Positions 24,218 to 32,259 of a stretch of DNA of 64,000 bases are shown here, piece by piece (positions within the stretch are counted from its first letter, which is position 1; each line of letters begins with the position of its first letter). The position numbers and the translations under genes were made by a program. The stretch comes from Geomobilibacter sp964431365 (GTDB taxonomy: Bacteria; Desulfobacterota; Desulfuromonadia; Geobacterales; DSM-12255), in assembly GCA_964431365.1 (NCBI GenBank), contig CAYSJJ010000005.1:33127-97126 (forward strand). Reading direction: 5' to 3'. The notes under the pieces are model-generated. The model saw nothing but the letters and a program-made list of their open reading frames with translations. It made no database searches and was not told the DNA's origin.

Positions 24218-26224
24218 ATGTTTGAATACGTGTGGCTGATACCGTTCTTTCCGCTTGTCGGGGTGGTCATAAACGGCCTCTTTGGGAAGAAGATCAAGAA
24301 CGAGACCGTGATCGGGGGGCTTGGTACTGCACTTGTGGCCTGCTCATTCCTCGTTTCCGCCGGCATACTCTTCCAGCTCCTTTCATTGCCGGCTGAACAG
24401 CGGGTCTTCGAAAAGACGCTCTTCACCTGGATCCAGGTAGCCCAGTTCAAGGCGGACATCGGCTTCCTGATCGATCCCCTTTCGGCCGTGATGATCATGG
24501 TCGTTACCGGCGTCGGCTCCCTGATCCACCTCTACTCCATCGGATACATGCATGGCGAGGAAGGGTTCTACCGCTACTTCACCTACCTGAACCTGTTCAC
24601 CTTCTCCATGCTTCTCCTGGTGCTCGGCAACAACCTGCTGCTCATGTTCGTCGGCTGGGAAGGGGTCGGTCTCTGTTCCTACCTCCTGATCGGCTATTAC
24701 TTCCACAAGAAGTCTGCCGGCGACGCAGGGAAGAAGGCGTTCGTCATGAACCGGGTCGGTGACTTCGGCTTCCTGCTCGGCCTCTTTACCCTCTTCTGGT
24801 ACCTGGGGAGCACGAACAACATCTGGACCATCAACTTCAGGGAACTGGCCCAGGCTTCCCATCTCCTGCCGGTTGGCGGGGTGGTGACCGCCGTGACGCT
24901 CTGCTTCTTCCTGGGCGCCACCGGTAAATCGGCCCAGATCCCGCTCTATACCTGGCTCCCTGACGCCATGGAAGGCCCGACCCCGGTCTCCGCCCTCATC
25001 CATGCCGCCACCATGGTTACCGCCGGCGTCTACATGATCGGCCGCCTGAACTTCGTCTTCATCAAGTCGCCGGAAACCATGCTGGTCATTGCCTGCGTCG
25101 GTGCCGCAACCGCCATCTTCGCTGCCACCATCGGTACTGCCCAGAACGATATCAAGCGGGTCCTGGCCTACTCGACCGTCTCCCAGCTCGGCTTCATGTT
25201 CCTTGCCATGGGCGTTGGCGCCTTTACCGCCGGTATCTTCCACCTGATGACCCACGCCTTCTTCAAGGCCTGCCTCTTCCTCGGTTCCGGCTCGGTCATC
25301 CACGCCATGCACCATGCCCTGCACCACGCACATTCCCATGACGATCCGCAGGACATGCGGAACATGGGTGGGCTGAAGTCCAAGATGCCGGTCACCTTCC
25401 TGACCTTCCTGGTATCGACCATCGCCATTGCCGGTATCCCGGGCTTCTCCGGCTTCTTCTCCAAGGATGAGATCCTCTGGCAGGCGTTCAGCAATCCGTT
25501 CCACGGCAGCCTGAACATCGTCCTCTGGGGCACCGGCGCCGTTGCCGCCGGCTTCACCGCCTTCTACATGTTCCGCCTGGTCTTCATGACCTTCTTCGGC
25601 GACTGCCGGATCAACCCCAAGGCCAAGGACCACCTGCATGAGTCGCCGGCGGTCATCACCATCCCGCTCATCGTCCTCGGCTTCCTGGCCCTTGTTGGCG
25701 GTTATGTCGGCATCCCCAAGGTAATCGGCGAGCTGTTCGGCGGCATCCCCAACTACTTTGAGCACTGGCTGGCTCCGGTCTTCGAGATCTCCGAAGAGTT
25801 CGTGAAGCAGAACGCCCACGCTGCCGGCCACCATGGGGCCGCCCTCGAATGGGGGCTCATGGGGACCTCGGTCGTCATCGCGGTAATCGGGATCAGTATC
25901 GCCTTTGCCCTCTATGTTGTGTCCCCGCAGATCCCGGCCAAGTTCACCTCCGCCTTCCCTGCGCTGCACCGGGCGGTATACAACAAATGGTACATCGACG
26001 AGATCTATGACTTCATCTTCGTCAATCCCTGCAAGGCATTCGGCAATTTCCTCTGGAAAGGGTTCGACGTGCTGGTGGTCGACGGCATCGTCAACGGCGT
26101 CGCCAAGGTGATAATGGGGACCAGCGCCGGCATGAAAGGCCTTCAGTCCGGTTATGTCCACAACTATGCCTTCGGTATGGCCGCTGGTGTAGTGGCGATC
26201 CTCGCCTTCTACCTCTTTCGCTGA
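24218..26224 (+). CDS. nuoL: NADH-quinone oxidoreductase subunit L
   Basis: A 668-residue antiporter-like pump subunit at the tip of the membrane arm. Conserved motifs include FVGWEGVGLCSYLLIGYYF with the key Glu, SAQIPLYTWLPDAMEGPTPV, a Lys in the following segment, and HLMTHAFFKACLFLGSGSVIHA. The C-terminus carries the long lateral helix and final anchor expected of NuoL. AAAGGAG lies 7-8 nt upstream of the ATG. Confidence 0.96.
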   Translation: MFEYVWLIPFFPLVGVVINGLFGKKIKNETVIGGLGTALVACSFLVSAGILFQLLSLPAEQRVFEKTLFTWIQVAQFKADIGFLIDPLSAVMIMVVTGVGSLIHLYSIGYMHGEEGFYRYFTYLNLFTFSMLLLVLGNNLLLMFVGWEGVGLCSYLLIGYYFHKKSAGDAGKKAFVMNRVGDFGFLLGLFTLFWYLGSTNNIWTINFRELAQASHLLPVGGVVTAVTLCFFLGATGKSAQIPLYTWLPDAMEGPTPVSALIHAATMVTAGVYMIGRLNFVFIKSPETMLVIACVGAATAIFAATIGTAQNDIKRVLAYSTVSQLGFMFLAMGVGAFTAGIFHLMTHAFFKACLFLGSGSVIHAMHHALHHAHSHDDPQDMRNMGGLKSKMPVTFLTFLVSTIAIAGIPGFSGFFSKDEILWQAFSNPFHGSLNIVLWGTGAVAAGFTAFYMFRLVFMTFFGDCRINPKAKDHLHESPAVITIPLIVLGFLALVGGYVGIPKVIGELFGGIPNYFEHWLAPVFEISEEFVKQNAHAAGHHGAALEWGLMGTSVVIAVIGISIAFALYVVSPQIPAKFTSAFPALHRAVYNKWYIDEIYDFIFVNPCKAFGNFLWKGFDVLVVDGIVNGVAKVIMGTSAGMKGLQSGYVHNYAFGMAAGVVAILAFYLFR

Positions 26225-26267
26225 GTGACACGAAACACTTTTACTTGCTGATAAAGGAGCAGATTCA

Positions 26268-27845
26268 ATGAACGAAGCGATCCTGAGCCTGTTGACCTTT
26301 CTGCCGTTAGCAGGGGCCATCCTACTGCTCTTCATCCCGAAGGACAATCACGGCCTGCTGCGCGGATTCACCCTGGCGGTCACCATCGTGACCTTCCTGG
26401 CGTCGATCCCGCTGGTCACCGGCTTTGTCCCCAACGCCGAGTTCCAGTTCGTCCAGAAGATCTTCTGGATCCAGGCCGGCCCGTTCCAGATGAACTACCA
26501 TGTAGGCATTGACGGCATCAGCCTCTGGCTGGTCATGCTGACCACCTTCATCATGCCGATCGCCGTCCTCTCCACCTGGACCGCAGTGGAAGAGAAGGTA
26601 AAGGGGTATATGTTCTGCCTGCTGCTCCTGCAGGTGGGTATGCTGGGTGCCTTTGTCTCCCTCGACCTCTTTCTCTTCTACATCTTCTGGGAACTGATGC
26701 TGATCCCGATGTACTTCATCATCGGCGTCTGGGGTGGCAAGAACCGGATCTACGCCGCGGTAAAGTTCTTCATCTACACCCTGGTCGGCTCGCTCCTCAT
26801 GCTGGTCGCCATCATCGCCCTGTACTTCAAGGCAGGCGGCGGCGACTTCAGTCTCCCGCACTTCTTCGGCCTCAACCTTGACCCGGCAACCCAGACCTGG
26901 ATGTTCCTGGCCTTTGCCCTGGCGTTTGCCATCAAGGTTCCGATGTTCCCGCTCCATACCTGGTTGCCGGACGCCCACACCGAGGCACCGACCGCCGGCT
27001 CCGTCATCCTCGCCGCCGTTCTGCTGAAATTCGGTACCTACGGTTATATCCGCTTTGCTATGCCGCTCTTTCCCGATGCGGTTCAGCGCTTCACCCCGCT
27101 CATGGCAACCCTGGCCGTCATCGGTATCGTCTATGCCGCGCTGGTCGCCATGGTGCAGGAGGACGTGAAGAAGCTGGTTGCCTACTCCTCGGTCGCCCAC
27201 CTGGGTTACGTCATGCTCGGTATCTTTGCCCTGAACCAGCAGGGGATCCAGGGGGGGATGCTGCAGATGCTCAACCACGGGGTTTCCACCGGCGCACTCT
27301 TCCTTATCGTCGGTTTCATCTACGAGCGGCGCCATACGCGACTGATCTCCGATTTCGGCGGTCTTTCCAAGCAGATGCCGATATTTGCCACCATCTTCAT
27401 GATCGTGACACTGTCGTCCATTGCTGTCCCCGGCACGAACGGATTTGCGGGTGAGTTCCTCATCCTGCTTGGCAGTTTCCAGAGTGCGCTCCGTCCCTGG
27501 GCGGTGATCGCTACCAGCGGCATCATCCTCTCCGCGGTCTACATGCTCTGGATGTTCCAGCGCGTCATGTTCGGCGAACTGAACAATCCGAAGAACCAGA
27601 AACTTCTCGATCTGAATGCCCGGGAAATCGCGCTCATGCTGCCGCTGCTCTTCCTGATCTTCTTCATGGGTGTCTATCCGACCCCGTTCACCAGCAGGAT
27701 GGCACCGGCAATCGACAAGGTGATCGCCATCAGCAAGGTCAAGCAGGATGCTGTGGCAGCACCGGCAGCCATGCCTGCAATGCCGTCCATGCCGGCGGCC
27801 CTGCCGATGGGGCACCCTGCCGCACCGAGCGTCGAAGTAAAGTAA
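26268..27845 (+). CDS. nuoM: NADH-quinone oxidoreductase subunit M
   Basis: A 525-residue antiporter-like pump subunit. Landmarks are FYIFWELMLIPMYFIIGVWG with the coupling Glu, KVPMFPLHTWLPDAHTEAPT, and LNHGVSTGALFLIVGFIYER. After the last membrane helix there is an unusual ~35-residue tail rich in Ala, Pro and Met (AAPAAMPAMPSMPAALPMG), not part of the usual NuoM fold. AAAGGAG precedes the ATG. Confidence 0.95.
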   Translation: MNEAILSLLTFLPLAGAILLLFIPKDNHGLLRGFTLAVTIVTFLASIPLVTGFVPNAEFQFVQKIFWIQAGPFQMNYHVGIDGISLWLVMLTTFIMPIAVLSTWTAVEEKVKGYMFCLLLLQVGMLGAFVSLDLFLFYIFWELMLIPMYFIIGVWGGKNRIYAAVKFFIYTLVGSLLMLVAIIALYFKAGGGDFSLPHFFGLNLDPATQTWMFLAFALAFAIKVPMFPLHTWLPDAHTEAPTAGSVILAAVLLKFGTYGYIRFAMPLFPDAVQRFTPLMATLAVIGIVYAALVAMVQEDVKKLVAYSSVAHLGYVMLGIFALNQQGIQGGMLQMLNHGVSTGALFLIVGFIYERRHTRLISDFGGLSKQMPIFATIFMIVTLSSIAVPGTNGFAGEFLILLGSFQSALRPWAVIATSGIILSAVYMLWMFQRVMFGELNNPKNQKLLDLNAREIALMLPLLFLIFFMGVYPTPFTSRMAPAIDKVIAISKVKQDAVAAPAAMPAMPSMPAALPMGHPAAPSVEVK

Positions 27846-27875
27846 TTGCCCACTAAGCACTGGAGGATACAGTAG

Positions 27876-29330
27876 ATGCAAGCTATCACCATTCCAGCGA
27901 TCAACTTTGCCGCGATCATGCCGGAGACCATCCTCTCCGTAGTGGGCATGGCGCTCCTGCTGATCAACGTCTTCGTGCCGAGCGAGAAAAAGGGCTACTT
28001 GGCCTGGCTCAGTCTGGCCGGCGTCATCGTCACCTTTTTCAGCGTTGTCAGTGGCTGGGGCAATCCGCAGGAGGGGTTCAGCGGGTCGGTCCTTCAGGAC
28101 AACTTCGCGCTCTTCTTCAAGGGGATCTTCCTGGTCGCGGCGGCCCTGTCGGTACTGATCACCGATCAGTATCTTGATCGCGAAGGGTGCAACCACGGAG
28201 AGATCTATCCGCTCCTCCTCTTCGCCACCGTCGGCATGATGTTGATGGCCGCCGGCACCGATCTGATGACCATCTTCATCGGCCTGGAGATCATGTCCAT
28301 CTGTCTCTACGTCCTGGCCGGCTTCAACCGCGACAGTCTGAAATCCAACGAGGCAGGTCTCAAGTATTTCCTCCTCGGCGCATTCTCGACCGGCTTCCTT
28401 CTCTACGGCATGGCCCTCACCTACGGCGCCACCGGCACCACCAAGCTTGCCAAGATCGCCGCCTATACCATGCAGAACGGCATGGTAGCCAACAATCCGA
28501 TGCTGCTGGTCGGTATGCTCCTGATGGCAACCGGCTTCGCGTTCAAGGTCGCGGCTGCTCCGTTCCATATGTGGACCCCGGACGTCTACGAGGGTGCTCC
28601 CACCCCCGTGACCGCTTTCATGTCGGTCGGGCCCAAGGCGGCGGGTTTTGCCGCTTTCCTGCGGGTGCTCCTGATCGGCATGCCGACCCTGAAGCCCGAG
28701 TGGACCGGTCTCCTCTGGATTCTGGCCGTTCTCACCATGACCGTCGGCAACATCACCGCCCTCTACCAGCTCAACATCAAGCGGATGCTCGCCTACTCCT
28801 CCATCGCCCACGCCGGCTACATACTGGTCGGCTTCACTGCCGGCAACAGCGTCGGTACGGCCGGTGTGATGTTCTACATGCTCTCCTACGCCTTCATGAA
28901 CATTGGCGCCTTTGCCATACTGATCCTGGCCGGCCGCAAGGGGGACAGCGGCAACACCCTGAGCGACATGACCGGTTTCGGTTACAAGCATCCGGTGCTT
29001 GGTGTGGCGATGACCATCTTCCTCTTCTCCTTGGCCGGCATTCCCCCGGCAGCCGGGTTCGTCGGCAAGTTCTACCTCTTCTCCGGCGCAATCCAGGCCG
29101 GCTACTTCTGGCTCGCCATCATCGGCGTTCTGAACAGTGCCGCTTCCGTTTACTACTACCTGCGGGTGATGGTATTCATGTACATGAAAGAGCCTGTTGA
29201 GGATTTCGGCTGGCTCCAGGTGACCCCCGCCATTGCCCTCTGCCTGGTCGTCTCCGTTGCCGGCGTGCTGATCCCTGGCGTTACTCCGGGCATCCTGCTG
29301 GAACTTGCACAAAAAGCGGTCTTCATGTGA
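27876..29330 (+). CDS. nuoN: NADH-quinone oxidoreductase subunit N
   Basis: A 484-residue antiporter-like pump subunit and last gene of the nuo operon. Landmarks are FIGLEIMSICLYVLAGF with the key Glu, AAPFHMWTPDVYEGAPTPV, KRMLAYSSIAHAGYILVG and FSLAGIPPAAGFVGKFYLF. GGAGG lies about 8-12 nt upstream. A strong terminator follows within 60 bp. Confidence 0.96.
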   Translation: MQAITIPAINFAAIMPETILSVVGMALLLINVFVPSEKKGYLAWLSLAGVIVTFFSVVSGWGNPQEGFSGSVLQDNFALFFKGIFLVAAALSVLITDQYLDREGCNHGEIYPLLLFATVGMMLMAAGTDLMTIFIGLEIMSICLYVLAGFNRDSLKSNEAGLKYFLLGAFSTGFLLYGMALTYGATGTTKLAKIAAYTMQNGMVANNPMLLVGMLLMATGFAFKVAAAPFHMWTPDVYEGAPTPVTAFMSVGPKAAGFAAFLRVLLIGMPTLKPEWTGLLWILAVLTMTVGNITALYQLNIKRMLAYSSIAHAGYILVGFTAGNSVGTAGVMFYMLSYAFMNIGAFAILILAGRKGDSGNTLSDMTGFGYKHPVLGVAMTIFLFSLAGIPPAAGFVGKFYLFSGAIQAGYFWLAIIGVLNSAASVYYYLRVMVFMYMKEPVEDFGWLQVTPAIALCLVVSVAGVLIPGVTPGILLELAQKAVFM

Positions 29331-29357
29331 CCGATTGTCTGTTGGATTGACATTCTA

Positions 29358-29391
29358 AGCCCCTCTGGAAGAATATTCAGAGGGGCTTTTC
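29358..29391 (+). terminator. Intrinsic terminator of the nuo operon
   Basis: AGCCCCTCTG and CAGAGGGGCT form a perfect 10-bp stem with a 10-nt loop, followed by TTTTCTT. It lies 28 nt after the nuoN stop. Confidence 0.9.
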
Positions 29392-29428
29392 TTATGCTGC
29401 GGAGTTTCGACGCTGCGAGGTGGCTACA

Positions 29429-30061
29429 GTGGCAATGAAGGTGATCTTCGCCAGAAACGATTATCGGATAATGGTCGATTTCGACGAGCGGCGCGCCTGT
29501 ATCGTCAAGGGGGGGAATACTCTCAACGTCTCCTTGGAAGAGCTCACCCCCCTTTCGCCGGTGGCGGCCAAACATCTGCGGATGATGGGGTGCGAACCGG
29601 CCAACTATCTGAACATCGGCCACACGAACCAGGTCATCCTGAAGGAAGCCGCCGCTGCCTGGCAGCAGGCGCTTGAGACCGCAGCCAGTATGAATCGGAA
29701 GAAGGACAGTTCCATGATCACCACGTTCTGGAACAGCCTTGCCGGTCTGCTGGAACTTCGGGAGGCCGAGGACAGTTTTGCCGCTTGCCAGCGCACTGCC
29801 AGTCTTCTATTCGAATACGGCGAACGTACCGGCCCGCCCGGCTCACTGCAGGAGCTGCGTAAGAAGTATCCGCGGGCGGCTGCCTACATACTGGCCGAAT
29901 CCCATGCGTTCTCGGCCAACGAAAAGGTTGCCGAAAGGGCTCGGCGGGCACTGCACATGATTGCCACCAACGGCAATCTGGAAAAGGCACTGGACCTTCT
30001 CCCCAGGACCCCCCCCAACCACCAGCAGGACAAACTTCGGCGGGTGGCTGACAATGACTGA
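29429..30061 (+). CDS. Uncharacterised protein, first gene of a GGDEF/PilZ operon
   Basis: I do not recognise this 210-residue protein. The first ~65 residues look like a small beta-rich domain (KVIFARNDYRIMVDFDERRACIVKGG as beta hairpins; landmarks NDYRIMVDFDERR), the rest is helical with many Ala, Leu, Arg and Glu (ERARRALHMIATNGNLEKAL). No signal peptide or membrane segment is seen. The start is taken as GTG at 29429 because GAGGTG ends 6 nt upstream; GTG at 29420 and ATG at 29435 are alternatives. Its stop shares a base with the ATG of the GAF-GGDEF gene (TGATG), so the two are likely translationally coupled, which points to a role in the same signalling pathway. Confidence 0.75.
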   Translation: MAMKVIFARNDYRIMVDFDERRACIVKGGNTLNVSLEELTPLSPVAAKHLRMMGCEPANYLNIGHTNQVILKEAAAAWQQALETAASMNRKKDSSMITTFWNSLAGLLELREAEDSFAACQRTASLLFEYGERTGPPGSLQELRKKYPRAAAYILAESHAFSANEKVAERARRALHMIATNGNLEKALDLLPRTPPNHQQDKLRRVADND

Positions 30062-31167
30062 TGCGCGCGCCGCAGTACCTCTTTATCGGGAACATGCCCA
30101 TGGTTGAGAAGGCGAGGCTGGAAGGTCAGATTCGTGAGCTCACCGATCTGATCGGTGTTGCGCGCGCGGTCGTGGGGAGCCTCGAGCTTGACGAGGTCCT
30201 CGACAAGGTCCTTGCCAGCGCCCGTGAGATGGCCGGGATGCCGGCCGGCACCCTTGCCGTTTTCGACGAGCGGAAACAGTCCATGATCCTGCACGTTCAC
30301 GCCGGCCTGTCGCCTGAGTTCACCAGCCATGACCGGTGGCCGTTGGCCGGCCGGGGCGACAGCATAACCGAAACGGCCATGGCAACGGGTACCATTGCAG
30401 TCGTTCCCGATCTGAAGCGGGATACGGCCAACAATGATCCCTTGCTGACCCGTGAACGGATCGCGTCGATGATCTGCATACCATTGACGCAGCACGAACT
30501 TCCTGTGGGGGTACTGTATCTTTACGATTTCGTTCCCCGCTATTTCGACCCGAGGCAGCTGGATCTCATGGCACTGCTCTCGTCTTTTGCGGTCATGGCG
30601 ATAAACAATGCCAGTCTCCATGCACGCACGCGCCAGATGGCCATCACCGATGCGCTGACCAGCCTGCACAACAACCGATACTTCAAGCAGGTATTCCCCC
30701 AGGAGATGGCACGGGCACGTCGGTATGCCAAGCCCCTGGCCCTGATCATGATCGACATCGACAACTTCAAGCGGATCAATGACACCTACGGCCATCCCCG
30801 CGGTGACCAGGTGTTGCAGTCGCTGGGGAGGGTCCTGGCAACGTCCCTTCGTGCGTCCGACTACTCATTTCGCTATGGGGGCGAGGAGTTCGCCGTTATA
30901 CTGCCGGAAACCCGCCTCGAGGGGGCATTTCTCGTTGCGGAGGGGCTCAGGGCGAGGGTCAAGGAGATGGTATCGGCGCTCAAGGCGGGTGATGCTCCGC
31001 AGACGGTCACCATCAGCCTCGGTGTTGCCTCGTATCCGGCCGATTGCGGCTCGCCGGAACTTCTGCTGCGCCACGCCGACCACTGTCTGTACCGGGCAAA
31101 GCAGGAAGGGAAGGATCGCGTCTACTGGGAGAGCACCCAGGAAGCGCGTACCGGTTCACAGGAGTAA
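30061..31167 (+). CDS. GAF-GGDEF protein, diguanylate (or hybrid) cyclase
   Basis: A 368-residue soluble protein. Residues ~30-185 form a GAF domain; ~192-360 a GGDEF domain with the active-site motif GGEEF (273-277), the metal/nucleotide segment IDIDNFKRINDTYGH, and an intact inhibitory I-site RxxD (R264-D267) five residues before GGEEF. The base-recognition Asn is present (N204 in LHN). The second recognition position, nine residues on (Asp344 in PleD; Asp or Glu in most cyclases; Ser in the cGAMP-forming Hypr enzymes), is Pro213 by hand alignment. So product specificity is uncertain. The start overlaps the previous stop by 1 nt; ATG at 30094 is an alternative. Confidence 0.88.
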   Translation: MRAPQYLFIGNMPMVEKARLEGQIRELTDLIGVARAVVGSLELDEVLDKVLASAREMAGMPAGTLAVFDERKQSMILHVHAGLSPEFTSHDRWPLAGRGDSITETAMATGTIAVVPDLKRDTANNDPLLTRERIASMICIPLTQHELPVGVLYLYDFVPRYFDPRQLDLMALLSSFAVMAINNASLHARTRQMAITDALTSLHNNRYFKQVFPQEMARARRYAKPLALIMIDIDNFKRINDTYGHPRGDQVLQSLGRVLATSLRASDYSFRYGGEEFAVILPETRLEGAFLVAEGLRARVKEMVSALKAGDAPQTVTISLGVASYPADCGSPELLLRHADHCLYRAKQEGKDRVYWESTQEARTGSQE

Positions 31168-31170
31168 TCG

Positions 31171-32238
31171 ATGGCAGAGGAATTCGAGGAGTATGCCCGC
31201 TATTTTCATGCCGACCTGCGGGTAGAGATCGGCATCCGGCTTCCCACCAGGGATATCTACCGGGAATGGGGGGTCGTGCAGGAATACCACGACGACATCA
31301 TCGTGGTCGAGCTCTCTCGCGACCAGCTCCCTGCCGGAGTGGTGCTGGAGTATGGGGCAATCCTCGACGTAGGGGTCTGGGTCAAGGAGCAGGTCTACAC
31401 CTGCAACGCAATCATTGTCGAAAAACGGAGCACGGTCGTTTATGTCGTCCAGCTCTTGAGTTCCATCACCCTGAAGGAGCGGCGCGAGTTCTTCCGGATC
31501 GGGGCGGCCATGCGGTTGAAGTATGCCTTTCCGCCGCCTGACCAGACCGGAGCCGAGGTCCGCGAGGAGTGGGAGAAAAGGGCAGAGCTGGAGTATTTGC
31601 GATTCATCGACGGCGGGAGCGATTTCGCCGATTCACCGATGTTTTTCGCCACCCACCACCATCTGCGCCCCTCCGGGCCGGAGCCTCAGTGGGTGGACTG
31701 CATCGGTGCCCCCGTCACCATCTGCGGGGGGGGGATGCGCTTCAAACTTCCCCGCCAGCTGCACGAAGGAGCGATGATCAACCTCGAACTCCATCTGCAG
31801 CTCCGACCGATGCGGACCGTTCATGCCGTGGGGGAGGTGGTCCATGTCATGGAGCCGGTGCGAAGCCACGGCAAGGCGAACCCGGAATACCCCACAGGCC
31901 TGCGCTTCAAGTGGATCGATACCCGTGACCGCGAGCTGATCATTCAATACATCTCCGGCGAGCAGCTGGAGCAGTTGCGGCGACTGAGTGAGAGCCTGCG
32001 GTACCAGGAAGGGCCCGACGAGACGGTCAAGCCCCCCCTGACCTGGCAGCAGGTGGTGAAGCGGGTGATCATCGGGGTGATCGTGGCGCTGCTCGCCTAT
32101 GAACTGACCCTGTACTTCATCCAGTACGCCGCGCGGGACACCAAGAGCGAAATCCAGAGCATCTACGGCAACGAACTCGGCCGATACCGGCTGAAGCACC
32201 TGGTCCCTGATTTGCCGCGGGAAAAGAAGGACCCCTGA
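31171..32238 (+). CDS. PilZ-like protein with a C-terminal membrane anchor
   Basis: A 355-residue protein directly behind the GGDEF gene (3 bp gap, AGGAG site). Residues ~15-100 resemble the N-terminal beta domain of YcgR-type proteins; ~103-275 resemble PilZ, with the RxxxR motif at R105-R109 (ERREFFRIG). The second PilZ motif, normally D/NxSxxG, reads TICGGG (183-188), so Asp and Ser are replaced by Thr and Cys. There is a ~60-residue charged insert between the two motifs. One membrane helix (about 299-319) lies near the C-terminus. It is probably the effector of the neighbouring cyclase; ligand binding is not certain. Confidence 0.78.
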   Translation: MAEEFEEYARYFHADLRVEIGIRLPTRDIYREWGVVQEYHDDIIVVELSRDQLPAGVVLEYGAILDVGVWVKEQVYTCNAIIVEKRSTVVYVVQLLSSITLKERREFFRIGAAMRLKYAFPPPDQTGAEVREEWEKRAELEYLRFIDGGSDFADSPMFFATHHHLRPSGPEPQWVDCIGAPVTICGGGMRFKLPRQLHEGAMINLELHLQLRPMRTVHAVGEVVHVMEPVRSHGKANPEYPTGLRFKWIDTRDRELIIQYISGEQLEQLRRLSESLRYQEGPDETVKPPLTWQQVVKRVIIGVIVALLAYELTLYFIQYAARDTKSEIQSIYGNELGRYRLKHLVPDLPREKKDP

Positions 32239-32259
32239 TCCGTTTCCCGATCACTCCCG

